In this document: piece after piece, positions 1 to 13,800 of the stretch
Numbering within the stretch: the stretch's first letter is position 1
Layout: each line of letters starts with the position of its first letter
Origin: Acanthaster planci
Taxonomy: Eukaryota; Echinodermata; Asteroidea; Valvatida; Acanthasteridae
NCBI RefSeq assembly: GCF_001949145.1
Contig: NW_019091642.1
Location: 362,262 to 416,103, forward strand
Reading direction: 5' to 3'
DNA length: 53,842 nt
The notes under the pieces: model-generated
The model's database searches: none
What the model saw: the letters and a program-made list of their open reading frames with translations, nothing else
Told to the model about the DNA's origin: nothing
Program-made: the position numbers and the translations under genes

Positions 1-361
1 TTGAACTAACGTACCTGCTATGGTCGTGTGTCTTGTGCAGTGGGCTTGGTTAAAACTGAAGTGGTGTCACACTTACGCACCAAATACTCCCTGTACTGTG
101 TGGACTCCGCGGGTGCGCGCGACAAAGTTCAACACAGCGAGCCTCGGTTTCGATGCAGATATGCGCAGACGGTGCTGATGTGAAATCCCTCTATTCAACA
201 TGCTGAAAGGGGGGCAGAAACTTTGGAAGCCAAGGAGCCTGTTCCATATAACAGCATTGTTATATTTCAAATTTTTGTCAAATATCTTCATAAGCCCAAT
301 CATTTATGAATGATTTAGATTGCAATACATATATTGCACAAATCTCTTTTTCCTAACCTAG
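1..361. other. Intron of the C1orf131 homologue, cut at the window edge
   Basis: No coding exon is visible before the acceptor at 360-361. Positions about 28-90 closely match 49258-49320 (shared words such as GTGCAGTGGGC and GTCACACTTACG), so part of this intron is a dispersed repeat. The rest is AT-rich and featureless. Confidence 0.6.
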
Positions 362-3300
362 GCACCAAAGCGAGAGTACGTCAATTATAAGGAATACATG
401 GCCATGCAAAAAAAGAAGAAAGAAGAGGAGAGACATCAACGAGAGATTGTGAGTCAACCCTCCTGACTGGAATGTTCAAGTAGCATACTATATCAGGGTT
501 CTCGCCACATACAAACTTGCGTATCGGGCCCGATATGCAATTATTTCTGCCCGATACGCAAAAAACGGGCCGATACCCATTTTTTCATCCCAGATACGCA
601 CAATATTATAATGACAGTATGGCTAAGAATTTTCAAAATGCAGATTGCATGTCTGGAAAATCTAGATGAAAAAACAGTTTAGTGCTGCATTTTTCCATGT
701 ACTGTACATGCATTGTGCACAACGTGTCGGCGGCCACACTGTACTGCACACCGTACATGTACATCGGCACCGAACTTTCCTTGTGGCCGGTGTTGCATGA
801 AATCTGAACTTCCGTCATGGGCGTCATACATGCACCCACGCCCAGGTGTGTTTTCTCTGTGCCATGTGCTCAATACTCTTCTGGGGCTGCTTTTACGAAG
901 GGTACAATTACAACTGAATGGAGCTCATGGTTTCAGGTCTGATCAGCAAAACGAAAAGGTTGAAGCATGTATTAAAATTAAAACTGAATAAACAGGTGTT
1001 TTTATCGTTGATTAAACAGCCACTACATGTTGTTGCATGTCTGAAACTTGAAATGACTCCTTTTGTGCCCACAGGCCTAATTAGTAGTTCAGAAAGGAAA
1101 ACTGGTCATTTGTTAAAAATACTAATATCCAAAATTTAAAACAAATATTGCATTTGTTATGTTTTTTCCTGAGAAAAGATACTTGAAAAAACGTGGAAAT
1201 GCTCTAAAATGCAGCTGAGAGCATCTAAAGTCTCAAAATTTTCGGGGCCCTTGAGCGGGGTCCGAACCCCACACCATGGCTTCACAAAATGTTGGTAAAC
1301 CACAATGGAAAACCCCCACAGTTTTGAAAAATCCTGGGGAGAACCCTGCTATTTGTTATCCCAATAACCCTGTAAGAGCTGGGGTTTGATACCATCTTAA
1401 AATTACCCTCAGAGCAGCCACACCCACAAAGTAAGACTTTTTGTCACCAGCTACTTTTTCACTGGGTGAGTTTCCGGTGCCTGAACCTATACGACTGTTT
1501 CATGGTAGCTTATCATCTCTCAGATCCCCTCTCTATCTGCATTTCATTATGTGGCTGAGGAAGTACAGTAATACCAGTCACAACCCAAACAGCCCTGACG
1601 AGTCTGCACAAGTCTGTAAACAACAAGACCCAGTTCCTGGTAGCAACCATAGGGGCTCTTTGGGGTGACTGATCTTTCAAGACTCCTTACTCGGCAGTGG
1701 TTGGGATCTGGCCAATGGGAATCTACAGGCCTGTGGTGTATGCCTGGGGTGAGGATTACATGGGATCTTTGCCCAGTTGGCCCATGGGAAAAAAGTTATG
1801 ACCAAACTTGGTGCTTTGGTGAAATTTCATTACTGTTCCGTTGACCCCAGGGAATTTTAAAGCACAGGAAGGCCAAGATCTTGGCTGTCCAACAGGCCTG
1901 ATCTTTCTTGGATCTTGGCATGGCATGCTTTGCAGGAACAAACAATGCAGTGAGATGACATCAGAAGAAATGTCAAAGAATCGGACAGATCCCCCACTGC
2001 ATCCTTCAGGGTCAAGCCCCTCCAAAACAGCCCCAGTACTCGGTTTAGGTGATTCAGCAAGTTATAAATGCCCTAATAAGTATTAAGTATATGCCAGTAG
2101 GACAGGCAGTGTAGCCAGTAGGACAGGTAGTGTCATGTTTTGACTCATGGATTGCTGAGAGTATTAAAGGCACACCAGCCTGGGATAAACTCTTCATCAT
2201 ATATGAATGTCCCATTCTTTGGATTGCTAAATCCATATGGAACCCCGTCAGTCCTCACTGTTAAATTTGGTCAGAGTTTGCAAGGAAGCAAGGTTAATTA
2301 CAACTGGTATTTGGATTTTGTCGGCCAACATATTTTGTGGTGTCACAACTTCCTCCCTCCTGTCATTTTATCAAAGTCTTTAATCCCTTGGTGATTAGAA
2401 GCTCCTCAAGACGCACAAATACCAGTGTTAATTTCTGATATCTCACATTTATTAGGACCGCAAAATGGGACTCAAAGTCTCCAAGAAGCCAACCACTGAA
2501 AAGACAAGAGTCAGGTAAGAGTGAATTGTCAGAGGGGGTCAAGGGTTATTTGAAACTTTTTCCCTTGAATTCAATTTAATGACACTTAAATTAAGATGGA
2601 AAGCTTGCGGTAAGCACCATGCAATATCTCTTTTGAGTCTGTGTGGTTCTGATAAGAACCGGAGAGGCTCAATGTTTTGGACAGTGTGCTCTGTCCGTCG
2701 TCAGGAGGCTGAAGAGATGCCGACAGGGAGTGGGGCTTATATGCTGGTTGGAGGTACTGGAGTGTGACGGATCCTGCTGTGTGGTCAGGACACTTAAATT
2801 CTTTCCTTCTTTCAGAAATTTACAGTAGCCTGCACCAGTCTTCATCCCTAGTTGTCAAATTGTTCTTCAAATACTCGCTTTACTGTTATTTTGTTTAGCA
2901 TAAGGTCATCCTTAACCCTAACCCTCCTCAATCCTTCACCTGTTGGAGGACTGAGTAGTGTTAGGGTTAATATTAACAAGGAATGATATGACTTTTACAG
3001 TTCTAAGACTGTAGCAATGGATACCCTAATGTGATGCACAAGCTCTGTAACCTAAGGCTATTGTGCCTACTGCACCCCCCCCTCGGAAATCTGAAAGGAA
3101 TTCCAAAGATTCTAAAAGAAGACACAATGGAGGGGGTCCCCTTTGCCGCATATCGTCCATCATATGTAGCAATGCGGTGTTACCCTTCATTTTTCAGGAA
3201 TCAAGGTTTCTGGAGGGACCCTAGCCAGGATAAGAAGTTTTTCCTGGATGGACAGGTGGGGCGTTACAAGCAAGGTGTGCAGGTGGTGGGTAAAGATGAC

Positions 3301-3369
3301 ATAGCGAGGGTCAAGACTACGTCCAAGAAGGGCAACAGGCCAGGCAGTACCAGGAAGATCAAATTATGA
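362..3369 (+). CDS. C1orf131: C1orf131/DUF4602 family nucleolar protein, 3' part (three exons)
   Basis: Three exons join in frame: 362-448, 2456-2514 and 3198-3369, ending at TGA. Splice sites are CTAG/GTGAGT, TTAG/GTAAGA and TTCAG. Exon 1 reads APKREYVNYKEYMAMQKKKK, matching the K-x-Y-V-N-Y-K plus lysine-rich coiled region of human C1orf131. The last exon contains DGQVGRYKQGVQVV followed by D-D-I and a basic tail, matching the conserved C-terminal G-Q-V-G-K-F-K-x-G block. In human cells the family member belongs to the small-subunit processome and works in nucleolar pre-18S rRNA processing; that role here is by homology. The 5' exons lie outside the window. The assignment rests on recalled family motifs, not a search. 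The gene converges on the tectonic gene downstream. Confidence 0.82.
2912..2970. repeat. Short TTAA-bounded palindromic element with telomere-like ends
   Basis: Begins TTAACCCTAACCCTCC and ends GTTAGGGTTAA, so the outer bases are inverted repeats. A related 70-bp unit lies at 26365-26434. It sits in the last intron of the C1orf131 gene. It could be a miniature TTAA-target element or a relic of interstitial telomeric repeat; the inverted geometry favours the first. Confidence 0.5.
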
Positions 3370-4221
3370 ACAGCTTTGTCCGTAGCTGTGAAACTCTCAG
3401 GGTCTTAGCTTCATATTGATAACATGAACCCCAGTGGGAACTGTGTTGCTCAGTGACAGCGGGGTTGTTCCAAACCTTGACTCACATTTTAGCTTCAGCT
3501 TCATGAATTCAGTCCTGGGAAACAGAAAGATGACATTGTCCTATGGAAAGTGAAGATTGGAGGTTTTTTCATTTGGTACTGAACGGTGTGGAAATAATTC
3601 CAGAGCAGTGAGGTAAAGCCGAATCCACAGTGAAAACCAAGATTTATGAAATGGCAAAGGGCATGCAAAGAAACATAACTTTTGTTGGTTTTAACATCCA
3701 CTGCTTGTGTGGCCATCTTCGAGAATGTGTTGTAAAGGCAGATTCTAACTGAATAAGAGAAAATTATGCTGGTTTCCAGTCCCTCTGCCCGTATTATAAA
3801 ATGATTCTCAACATTGAACGAAAAGTGAAAACCAGTCTACAGGTGAAGGCTCTTTTATATCTTAATTTGGTGTGATACATGTACACCTAAGCCTTGCTTT
3901 ATCCATTATGTGAGTGCCTTAAACTGTTGCACCTACATGGACAGTGTATGTTCAACAAGAACTTGAAATGTACAATCCTGTTACTGGACATCTCTGATAT
4001 TTAATTAAACTGGAGCCTGTGGAACTCTTGTCAGTGCGCAGGATTTCATATATCTTAATATTAAACTTTGATCGTATAGAATGGGAAATACCAGCCATTG
4101 CAAGGGATGGAACGGATGGTTTGTTAACAATGACCATTTCCACGGTGTAAATTGTACAAATAATGGCCAATTTCTTAAAACAAAATTGTTCAGCTTAGCA
4201 CAATGCTTGGATTCATTTTGA

Positions 4222-4227
4222 AATAAA
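4222..4227 (+). promoter_or_regulatory. Candidate poly(A) signal AATAAA for C1orf131
   Basis: Canonical hexamer about 850 bases after the stop. ATTAAA at 4004-4009 is an alternative closer to the gene. No transcript evidence can be seen from sequence. Confidence 0.35.
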
Positions 4228-6378
4228 TGACCATTTGTACACGTAACTGGCATTCCACCGAAGTGTCAGATTTTGTTGGGTCATGTACATGTACAGACCT
4301 TTTCCCAGTGATGTTGCGATCATGCTGCACCTACAATGTGTTGTGATGGTAATCTTCCTACTCAAGATAAATTAGTCAAGCATGCAGTGTTTGCACATGC
4401 ACATGGTTAAAGCTGCCCAGAGGAATATATGCGATCACTGTGGCCAAGGTTTTCCACGAGTGGGAGTATTGTTTACATTTAGTCACATCGGTGAAAAAGG
4501 TCTATGAATGACTGCTCTCTGATTTGTTCAGTGCAGATATTTTTGATCAAATTTAAATTTGTCAGATACTTTGGAAAGAGGGGGGCTGGACTGGACACAA
4601 ACAGGGGGGAGGACTCAATCTTATGCATAATTGTAGGCTTACCTGCCTTCAAGATCAAGATAGCGCATTTAACTTTTGTAATATTTCCATTCTTCAGTTC
4701 AATTTAATTTGAAAATATTTTGGGTGTTTGAGTTCAAATACACCTCAAAATCACCTGGAAATCTTTAACCATAACCTTCTAGGGTGTATGTAAAATCACA
4801 TTGAAATCAGAGGATTGGGGACTGTTGGGTTTAATGCTATATCTCACCACACCAAAAAAATGGCGGTGAACAGAGGGCACACCCCAAGCCATATATGAAG
4901 CAAGATATGAGATGGAGAGAACCCCCTTACTTTGTGTTGGTCATTGTTTCACTGGAATCTGAGGAATTCTTTTCAGACATCTAGGGGGGAAGTGTTAGGT
5001 AGTAACAATAGTCTAGAGTTTGTATAGGGATTGGACACGTTGGCGGGTACCCCTTGGTCTCGTTTCTTGCTGGATGTACCAAACCAGGTCATTAGATGGG
5101 GGGATATATCCTCCCCACCACTCTGATGGAATATACACCAATGTGTGTGTATGAAAAAAACTGAACGCTGGAAATAATTGAGGAAAAAAGACCATGATAG
5201 GAAGTCAAAACTTCACACATTTCAAAAACATGTACATGTAAGGCTGAGAGAAATGCCTTTTTGCTAAAGTGGCCAGCCAAACATTACATCACACCAATTA
5301 CATGTACATTGGTGATCAGGTTTATTAAAAATGCTTCGATACAGTTACACAAAGATACAATTATATACAAATATTTCAGTTATTAATTCAGGAGTATTTA
5401 TAAGTAGTCAACTCTTGAATACCAATTACACTTCACGTTTAATTCATGTAACAATCTCAAACTCTGAAGAACTTCCCTGATCTCCCAACCTTTCAGGGAA
5501 TGCAGGTAAAGATTAAATGACAGAATACTTTTTTAATATATATCTTTGGTACTCACACACTTTTGCAAACAACTCATGGTGAACAAAACTAATTACATGT
5601 ACAAATATCAATTGCTAAAAAGGTGCAAAACTATGTATGGATTGAAATAGTTTGAAAGCAAAAGACACCTTTGGTTCCCCTTTTTCTTGTGCGGTCTTTA
5701 AATGGTTGATCCTCATAAAGTGCTGAAGGATACTGAAGGACAGACAATTTTTTGAATGAAGATTAGAAGCAAAAGCTGTTGTTACCTGTCACCACAAACT
5801 GAGCTTTAAGTCAGGGTTTTCAAAAATGGAGATATTGGTATTTCTGAATTCAACAGAAAGAGAACTTTCCAGTGGTATGTACATGGAACACTCAGAGTAA
5901 AAGTACAAGTTGACAATGTGGCATTATTCTGGCAGCTCTGTGTCTCTGTTCCCAACAATGTATCAACACTCCAGACCAGGCATGAATAATTCTATCATCA
6001 AAAGTGCTCAGAAAATGACATCTTTAAATAAATGATCCTACGAAATATTTGAAATTAAATAGAAGACGGGTTACTCTTTCCAAATATTACAAACCCCAAA
6101 ATTGACCACTGCTTCAATATCTGACTGCGAACCTTCAAAATAGGAAAGAGCAGGATGCAACTTTACTCTCATTTTGTCGTACGGGTCATACATGTATATA
6201 TTAACATGAGCATTGTATTTCCCCCCACATGTAAAAACACCAACAGGTCTGTGCATAACGACTGTAGCCATTAGCTAGTTGGTTTCATGGATGCTTATTA
6301 CTTTCTGTTTCAACTGAAGAGAGACATTGTTCTCAGTACAATATCGATGCTCACCATGCTACACTACATGCTGAGGCT

Positions 6379-6865
6379 AATAAGCCATTTGCGATTTAAA
6401 TTTGAATTAAAACTGGTACACTGAGTTATCTGATTGTAAATAAACATAATAATTTGAATTCCCTAGACTAAAGACTCTGTTGCCATACCTTGTGATTTGG
6501 GGCAAGCTTTTGCATAGCGACCACCATCTCTGGAATGGACTGGTTCCTTTGTGCCATTCTTATCCATTGAGAACAGTGTATTGTTGCTATGGGCTCTCAA
6601 ATGGTTTTGGTGCTTGTTTTTTGTTTTATTATTTAGATTTTTTGAATAAGAAGATCCTGTTTGCTCGTAATTGTTTGTTTTTGTTAAAATTAATTTTGGC
6701 CCTTTTGGCCGCCCATATGTTGCAAGGCGTCTCTTATGTAACTAAGAAAAAGCTTGCCTCGAATCACGAGGTATAACAGCAGTGGTTTTAGTGGAGAATT
6801 CAAGTTGTTATGTTCACGTGAATTTAATGAACTCAGTGTACCAGATTTAGGTCAAAAGGCTTATT
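6379..6865. mobile_element. MITE with AATAAGCC/GGCTTATT ends, copy 1
   Basis: Left end starts AATAAGCCATTTG and runs through ACTGGTACACTGAG. The right end carries CTCAGTGTACCAG and closes GGCTTATT, so about 50 bases at each end are inverted repeats. The internal segment containing GGGGCAAGCTTTTGCATAG and GGAATGGACTGGTTCC also occurs in the second copy (34360-34693). This copy carries about 150 extra internal bases. No transposase is present, so it is non-autonomous. Confidence 0.75.
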
Positions 6866-7084
6866 GTGTTGACACTGCTAAGCAGTGTAAAAGTCACAAT
6901 AGCTGCACCGGAAATACAATGTGCTTCACAGTGACAGCTTGCAGTCTCTTCAACGCCAATTGAAATGTTTATTGCTGCACCATACAAGCCCTCCTTGTAA
7001 GCAAATTTTGTCCAGCATTTAACATGTCTTCTACTTTGTCTAGTTTGACAGAGATTCTGTTAGAATGCACGCTTGAGCCCCAAA

Positions 7085-7320
7085 CATTGGCAGTCAGGTT
7101 GGTGCAGTGGTATTTTCTTTACCTTACAACTGTGAGACCCAGGTTCAAATCCCACCCAAGCCCACATGTGGATTGAGTTTTCAATTCCAACCTGATTTAT
7201 TCCAGGGATTTCTTCCCATCTCTGCGACTCTGTACATATTCTCATCCTCTTTCTCTTAGTCTCGGCAACCCTGAGGAAGAATTCCATGTGGACATCACTC
7301 ATATCGCCCTCCAGTGACAA
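7085..7320 (+). mobile_element. tRNA-derived SINE, family A
   Basis: Has an A-box-like GGTGCAGTGG near 7098 and a B-box-like GGTTCAAATCCCA near 7142. These are followed by CACATGTGGATTGAGTTTTC, a body sequence shared with the copy near 18720. No intact tRNA fold or CCA end is visible, so it is read as a SINE rather than a tRNA gene. Confidence 0.6.
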
Positions 7321-7811
7321 CAGCCATCAGAAAGCAATGGATGTCCATAAAAATAACTAAAGCAGGGAAAGTATTGAAGCATTTACTTCCAGAACTCTTA
7401 TAATCTATGAAGCCCATCTATCAGGGTTTGTGCAGGGGCGTCAAGTGATGTCCAGGTATGGAACTCTTTCCTCGTCTTCTTCTAAAGAACCCTCAGTTCC
7501 ATCGAAAGAAAGGATTAAAAATAAAACATTCCTATAACCATCACTGCTCTCAGAGGAGCAAAATGCTCGAGCTGCCATTTCAGTGGCAGACAGCTATGGC
7601 ATTCCATCACAATCGCCAACCCTTGTATCACAGGTTATCATCTTCATCCTGGGTGGGTAGAAGCAATTAGTGTTAAAGTTCATCGCATGGGACTCGTGAC
7701 ACGTCTTAACTCATACGCTAGATATATTGACATCCACGCTGCAGACCACGACACCACACCGCTCCAAAAGTTACAGTTCTCCAAAACACTCTCAAGGTAG
7801 AAAGAGAATGA

Positions 7812-10800
7812 TCACACAACTTTTGTCCTGAGTACTAAGCACCCTAGCACTCCAGCCCACAGCAACCTGACATCAAGTTCTATCACGGCACTCCGGCCTA
7901 TCGTGAATGGATAGAAGAAATCATTGGGAAGCTTGTCCTCAAATCCAGGATCTTCAGCAAGGATGGGTGTGGGGAGTGTTGACGCATCGATGAATGCTAC
8001 TGAAGAAGTCACTTCAAAGTTCTGGAGGAGAGTACCAGCCCCAGTTTGGCAGTAGGCACCAGAGCACTGCAGAGATAAACCACACGGTATTTATGACCTG
8101 TTGATTGACCAGCAATAGCCAGCAATGACCACCTATTGGCATGTAAAATTATTTTGTCTGAGGACTTCACCCCTTGGATGACTTCACCATGTATTTTAAG
8201 TATTCCGTCAGCAAACTTTTGTCTTAAGTTTTCCAGTTTTAAACCAACTAGAATATGGTGATTACTCCACATTAAGCTGTCTGTGCCTGAGTTAATTCCT
8301 TGAGAACTGTTTTGGAACGATGCATTTGTCCCCTGCCATAAATCCGTCCAGGTGTAATTTTGGCAACTCTGTTAGTTTTAGCCTGGCCAAAAAAGTAGCC
8401 GGTGAAAGGTTAGCAAATGGATATTACACTCAATGTTGTTCAGCACTGCTTTTCTCTCAGCAGGAGGTTGTGGGTTCGAGTCCCACCCAAGTAAGCTTGT
8501 GAATTTTTTCGCAAGTTCTCGCACAAGCACCGAGCATACAGTGATTGTCAATATATACGTTGGGTAAGGGCAAAACCCCTTATATAAATTTACATCTCCC
8601 CAACGCAAAAATACATCTTGAAATGCTTTTCTCTCATTACCACTGTCCCTAAATGGCCTGTAGACCAGCCAGTAACTGGCCATCATTGGCGGGTGATCTA
8701 ATTATGCAAGAGTACGTTAAGTGTGGGTGGTGACTCTGTGTATGTTCCTCCCGTTATAATCTACATTAACAAGTAGTTCTGGTTTGTGGATTAACCATCA
8801 AATTGGTAGTACATGTAGTTGTCTGGTGGACTGGCCACCAAAGGCCAATAGTTGGCCACTTAAATGGTTTTACCCCAGCTTATGGTTAAAGACTCACCGT
8901 ATAGCTGAGCGTTCCCTCAGCATAGTTGTACCTCACACCGAGTATTTTGGCCTGTGGGTTGACCAATGATCCCACGTTGCCATAAATGACCTCAATATGT
9001 AAAGCCATCACCATATTGTTGCATGTTCCTTCCACAGAACTCTGCAAACAAAAATGCAAAAAATATCACTCTAACACACAAGCCAGTAACTCCTCGTGAA
9101 TACTTTTTTGACCAACTATGGAAGCCAACATCAAGGTTGGAGTGATGACCTTGTTCACTCACCGATGGAGAGCCTGTGGGCTGCACATCGAGTACTGGAA
9201 TCCAGTCTCCCACATTTTCAACGTCCGAATTGCCAAATGTGGCCACATAGCCACGTGTGACGCCTTTTAGAGCACTGAGGGCCACAGCTTGAATCACTCC
9301 ACACTTGTCGGCTGTGTCGCTGAATGTTACGCTGAGGGAAGAGAGGCAAACCAAGTTTACGGCATTTCTACAAGTGTCTTACTTGCCTGGATGAACAAAA
9401 GTCAATTTTATAATTAGTGACATTGTTTTTACACGCAGATTTACTATTCAACAAGCCCATTTCACATCAATGATTAACATACTTAACATCAGTTACGTTA
9501 ATGGGCAATTCCACAAATTAGGGGTCCATTTTCTTTCGTGTCCCTGTCACATCTGACATATGAGTTGTAAGTTCAGCACACATTTTCTAATTTCCAAGAA
9601 TGATGAATTAATGCAAATTACCTGCCAAACAAATACTAATAGTTTGAAATCAATTCCAGCGATATTTCCATGTCAAATAATAAGGTCAAATGTAACAAGA
9701 ACACAAAAATCTCAAACTTTTGGACCCCTAATTTCTGGAATTACCCTAATCTTTATTTTCGGCCGCAACATGCAATTATAGTTCTAAAAACACTTGAAAA
9801 CTATTCGGTCAAATGGCATACAAACCTAAGGTGCATTCCTCTTACGTTGAAATGTTGCAGGTTTGTGCAAACTCAACTGAAAACCCATCACATGACTTTT
9901 GTGCCATACACATTCAAATTTCAGTGTAAACGTGCAATGATTCTGTCAATGGCTCTTATGAGTTGGCCACACAGTGTTAAAGTTCCTTCATATCTAATGA
10001 AGGGCCTCATGGCTGAGAAAAAACAAAAACTGCAGGACACCATTGTACGCCTTGATAGCTCAGTGGGTAGTGCACTAGTGCAATAATTCACTGGTCTCAG
10101 GTTCAACTTCAGGTCTTCCCCTCTGTAACAAGGTTGAGATTTCGTGAACCGGTGGGTAATAGGATGCACCTTTAAGTTCCAAGAAAAGTGTAGTGGTCAA
10201 TGAGTCAAACACCAGATGTTCATCAAGGCCAGTTGACCCATTGATAAAACTTGGCTCGTTACTTGTAATGTGGGGGTGGGGGCCAGTGCACCTGCAACTT
10301 GTCCTTTTTTCATGGAATAATATTTTTTTTTAACAGAGGGGGATGGAATTTTTATAAGAAATTGATATTAGTCATGGGTTTACGTCATTTGGTTTTATTC
10401 TGACTGGTCACTGGAATTAGTCATTAATTTCGAGCAGGGTAATGTAACTGTACTGCATATTTTACTTACATGTATGACTTATATTCAGTAATGTTCATAT
10501 CGTAGATTTGTAGAGTATAAAAACCTACAAGTGAGTCGAGAGATTGAGTTGGAACTTTGCGAGCAGAGAGCTAAAGTCTGATGAGATGCTTTGAGCCAGT
10601 GAAGTGTTTGTGTTGAGAAAATTGTTTTGTGAAGTATTTTGCAGCGGTGAAATACTTGTTAGCAAACAGGTGGATTTTCCTCACCAGCTCCTTGTTTGCC
10701 CGTGAGGAGCTTTGCATGAGGCCAAATTTTTAAAATAGAAGAAGCTTGTACTCCTGACCAACTTTTATTTGTCAACGAACACTTCTTCCGAGTCTGCATT

Positions 10801-13800
10801 GTCTGTGCACTTGGGCCAGGACGATTACTCCAAGTTCGGTTTCTGAGACTCGTAATTCCATGCTACTAAAAACATCTCACGACAAGTTAAGAAGTTGAGA
10901 TTGTTACACCCTCAATAAAATGTTTCCAAACTCACCAGAGCCATTAATCTCAAGGATCTCAAGGATGTTTAATAGTAAAATATTTCTATTGCATAGTCCC
11001 TTTAACTACAAGACAATCTACCACTGTAAAGAAAGCCAATGTCACATTCTTCGCTCTGAAATTTTAAAACCACACCAAGCCCCATGTAAAGTCACACTGG
11101 CTTAGTCCTAACCTCCTTAATCACATAAAATCCTTCAAAATATTGTAGGTTTTGGAGGATGTGTGAATATTGGAATTGCAAAAATACACCAGTGACAAAT
11201 TTACCTGATCATACAGCCAGTCCTAAGATCCTCTCCAAAGTTGACTGGTGTCCTGTTGTCAGGATTAGTCTCACAGGATCCATCAGCTGTGCTCTTCACA
11301 ACAGTCAGCCAGCTGTCACGATTGCTGCTTAACTCAATGTAATTCCTACAGAAGGGTGACAGCAGCCTATCAGACTTTTGTGCCCAGTTTGGAAGGGATA
11401 GGGTACTAGGGGGTTTCTGTCTGTTTACTTGTCGCTGCTACATGCATCTTGTGCTAATGTTGAACATTTTAAACAGGCACACTTTGGTCCCTTCGTGATG
11501 CTCTGGGTCTCGCTAGAAAAAAAAATTTTAAAACTTCTAACATCTGAACATATCTTCACTTGATAATCCCACAGGTGTCTTCACGCTTACAAGATACAGT
11601 GCCACAGGTGCTTTTGAGCAAATCTTAGTTGCATTTTCACAAAATACCTATCTTCAAAGTGAATTAGAAGAATATTCCGGTGACTGAATTTTGACAAGGC
11701 TGTGCCAATAAGTTTTCAATGTCCTACCTTGTTTGTCCATCAATATCCTGAGATTCCAGGTTTCCAGCTAGTATGGGCATCCCAGGCATATAGCCTGGGT
11801 TACCGCTTCTTAAAAACGTTTCCGCTTCATCTGCCTGAAATGAACAAAGTCATTTCATTATCATACAATACTCACTCCAAGTTTTAAGAACCGTACAACT
11901 GACTCCTAAGCAACATTCCCGGACAATAATTCAGTGCACAAATCTATTCATGGTTTGAGGGTGGAAAGTCGGTACTACAAAGCCCCCCAAGGTATAAGAA
12001 ATTCTTAGGTAAGCCAGGTTAAGCGCTACTATACATGTGCATATATATCCTGGAATTAAACAGCAGGAACAACAGCTGACTTGATGATGAATGTACCAGT
12101 TAGGATTCAGCTTCCAGTCATGAATATACATGATAACATGTGCTATTGCTTGCATGTGCAATATCAAGGGCATCAAAGACTGGTCCAGATCTACTACAAA
12201 AAGTGATGAGCCCAACTGCAAATAGCTGCCCAATTGCAATCCAAGAGCAAGCAATCCACTCATATCCTTTGCCATATACGAGGGCTTTGAGACACATAAT
12301 GCAGGATTCCAGCCATTGTCAAAGCCACAAAAGGGCAAATATTTTAATTCCAAAGCAAACGGTAAAGAAATTTGTATGTGCCAGTGGCGCAGTACACGTA
12401 ATAACAAAGTAAGTGGCTGCAAACATATGCAGTTACATGTGGTAGACTTTTGTCAATTTTGACTTTTGTCCAATTTGCCAGCCACAACCCTGTAATATCA
12501 GAGTTTGAGCTGTCACTGAATTTGTTCGTTGAATGATCAAAGACAAACTTGGCGTGCACCAGACACAAATACAGTAAACTGCAATACCCTCATCTATGAG
12601 TCCCTTGCAATACGCCGAGAGATAAACAGTCAATGTTATCTAGAGCAAAATAGCAGAGGGAATGCATTGAATGCTAGTTTACCCATATATAAAGGGTTTT
12701 TGAATAACAAAAGAAGTTTCGTCTGAAAAGCAGATAGCACAGCTCTGATATGGGAACACTGTGTTCACATCTGAATCATTTCAAGGAATAAACATTCTGG
12801 GTCATGTCTCACCTTCATAAATTCCACTGAAAATTTCTGTCCAAAGCGCAGGTTGTTGGGGCTCAGTGTAATGTTACCGAGTACTAGTCGAACATCCACT
12901 GCCTCAATGGCTCCTGAGCTGTTGTGTGTTATATTGTAGGCCACCTACAATAAGTCAGCACATGTCCACATATATGACATTAATGCAGCAAAATATGTTA
13001 CAAGTGCGTGGATCTACTGGTACGTTGGACATCTACATGTATCAGGCATACAACTTGGACCTTGACAAAACACAAGGAAATTCCAATCTTTACAAGACTT
13101 TGCAGAGTGTTTTTTCAATTTGAGTGTGAATGAGTATGAAGTGAAAAATGAGGAAATCGGCTGGTCCGAGGAAAAGTTGCATGCCTGAAATATGCAGGCC
13201 CCAAAGCTCATCTAACACAGTGGACATCATTGGGAACTGTCAACTGTTTTATGAACATGTGTCCATATTAATCTGAATGTCAAACTAAACAGCACACCAA
13301 TACACTGGGATAAGTACAAGTACATGCATGCTCCTTTCACAAGCTTTCAACACGTGATCATCTCTGTTTGGGATCCCTGCTTATTTAGTCCTACAGAGCC
13401 TGAAAAACATCTATATGCCATGTATGCTATGGTTGGTCTGGTAACCCCAACCCCCCCCACACCACGAATTTGTGAAAAGCGATACTAAAGTTGGAGGACT
13501 GACTCTGAAGACTGTTGAAGTAAACAAATTCATTAATAAATACACCAGTGTTGATAATAAGAGCAAAACCCACCTCCAACAGAATGTTACTACACTGAGT
13601 ATCATAGGATGGGGTAGGAACCACACCAGGCTCTAGCCCACAGCTTGTCTGCTGTCCAGCTTCATCCTGACACAACACTGGTTCTTGAAGGGTCACCTCA
13701 ATCAGGGACCCATTGATGTAGAAATTGTAGAATTCCTCGGTGTCATTCAAGGCTGGTTGCTGATCGACAAGATATCTTGGCGTCTGTACAGAAAATACAT

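Larger units (their letters stand above)
3370..7811. other. Convergent intergenic region between C1orf131 and tectonic
   Basis: Holds the 3' UTR of the C1orf131 gene, with candidate poly(A) signals ATTAAA at 4004-4009 and AATAAA at 4222-4227. A MITE lies at 6379-6865 and a SINE near 7085-7320. Nothing coding is visible: open frames here are under 100 codons and match nothing I recognise. Confidence 0.6.

Noticed and set aside
10050-10140. tRNA gene
   Set aside because: A box is good but B box is imperfect and the acceptor arm does not pair; more likely a SINE head.
11931-12422. 163-codon minus-strand open frame
   Set aside because: Lies wholly within an intron of the phased tectonic gene and reads as hydrophobic low-information sequence.
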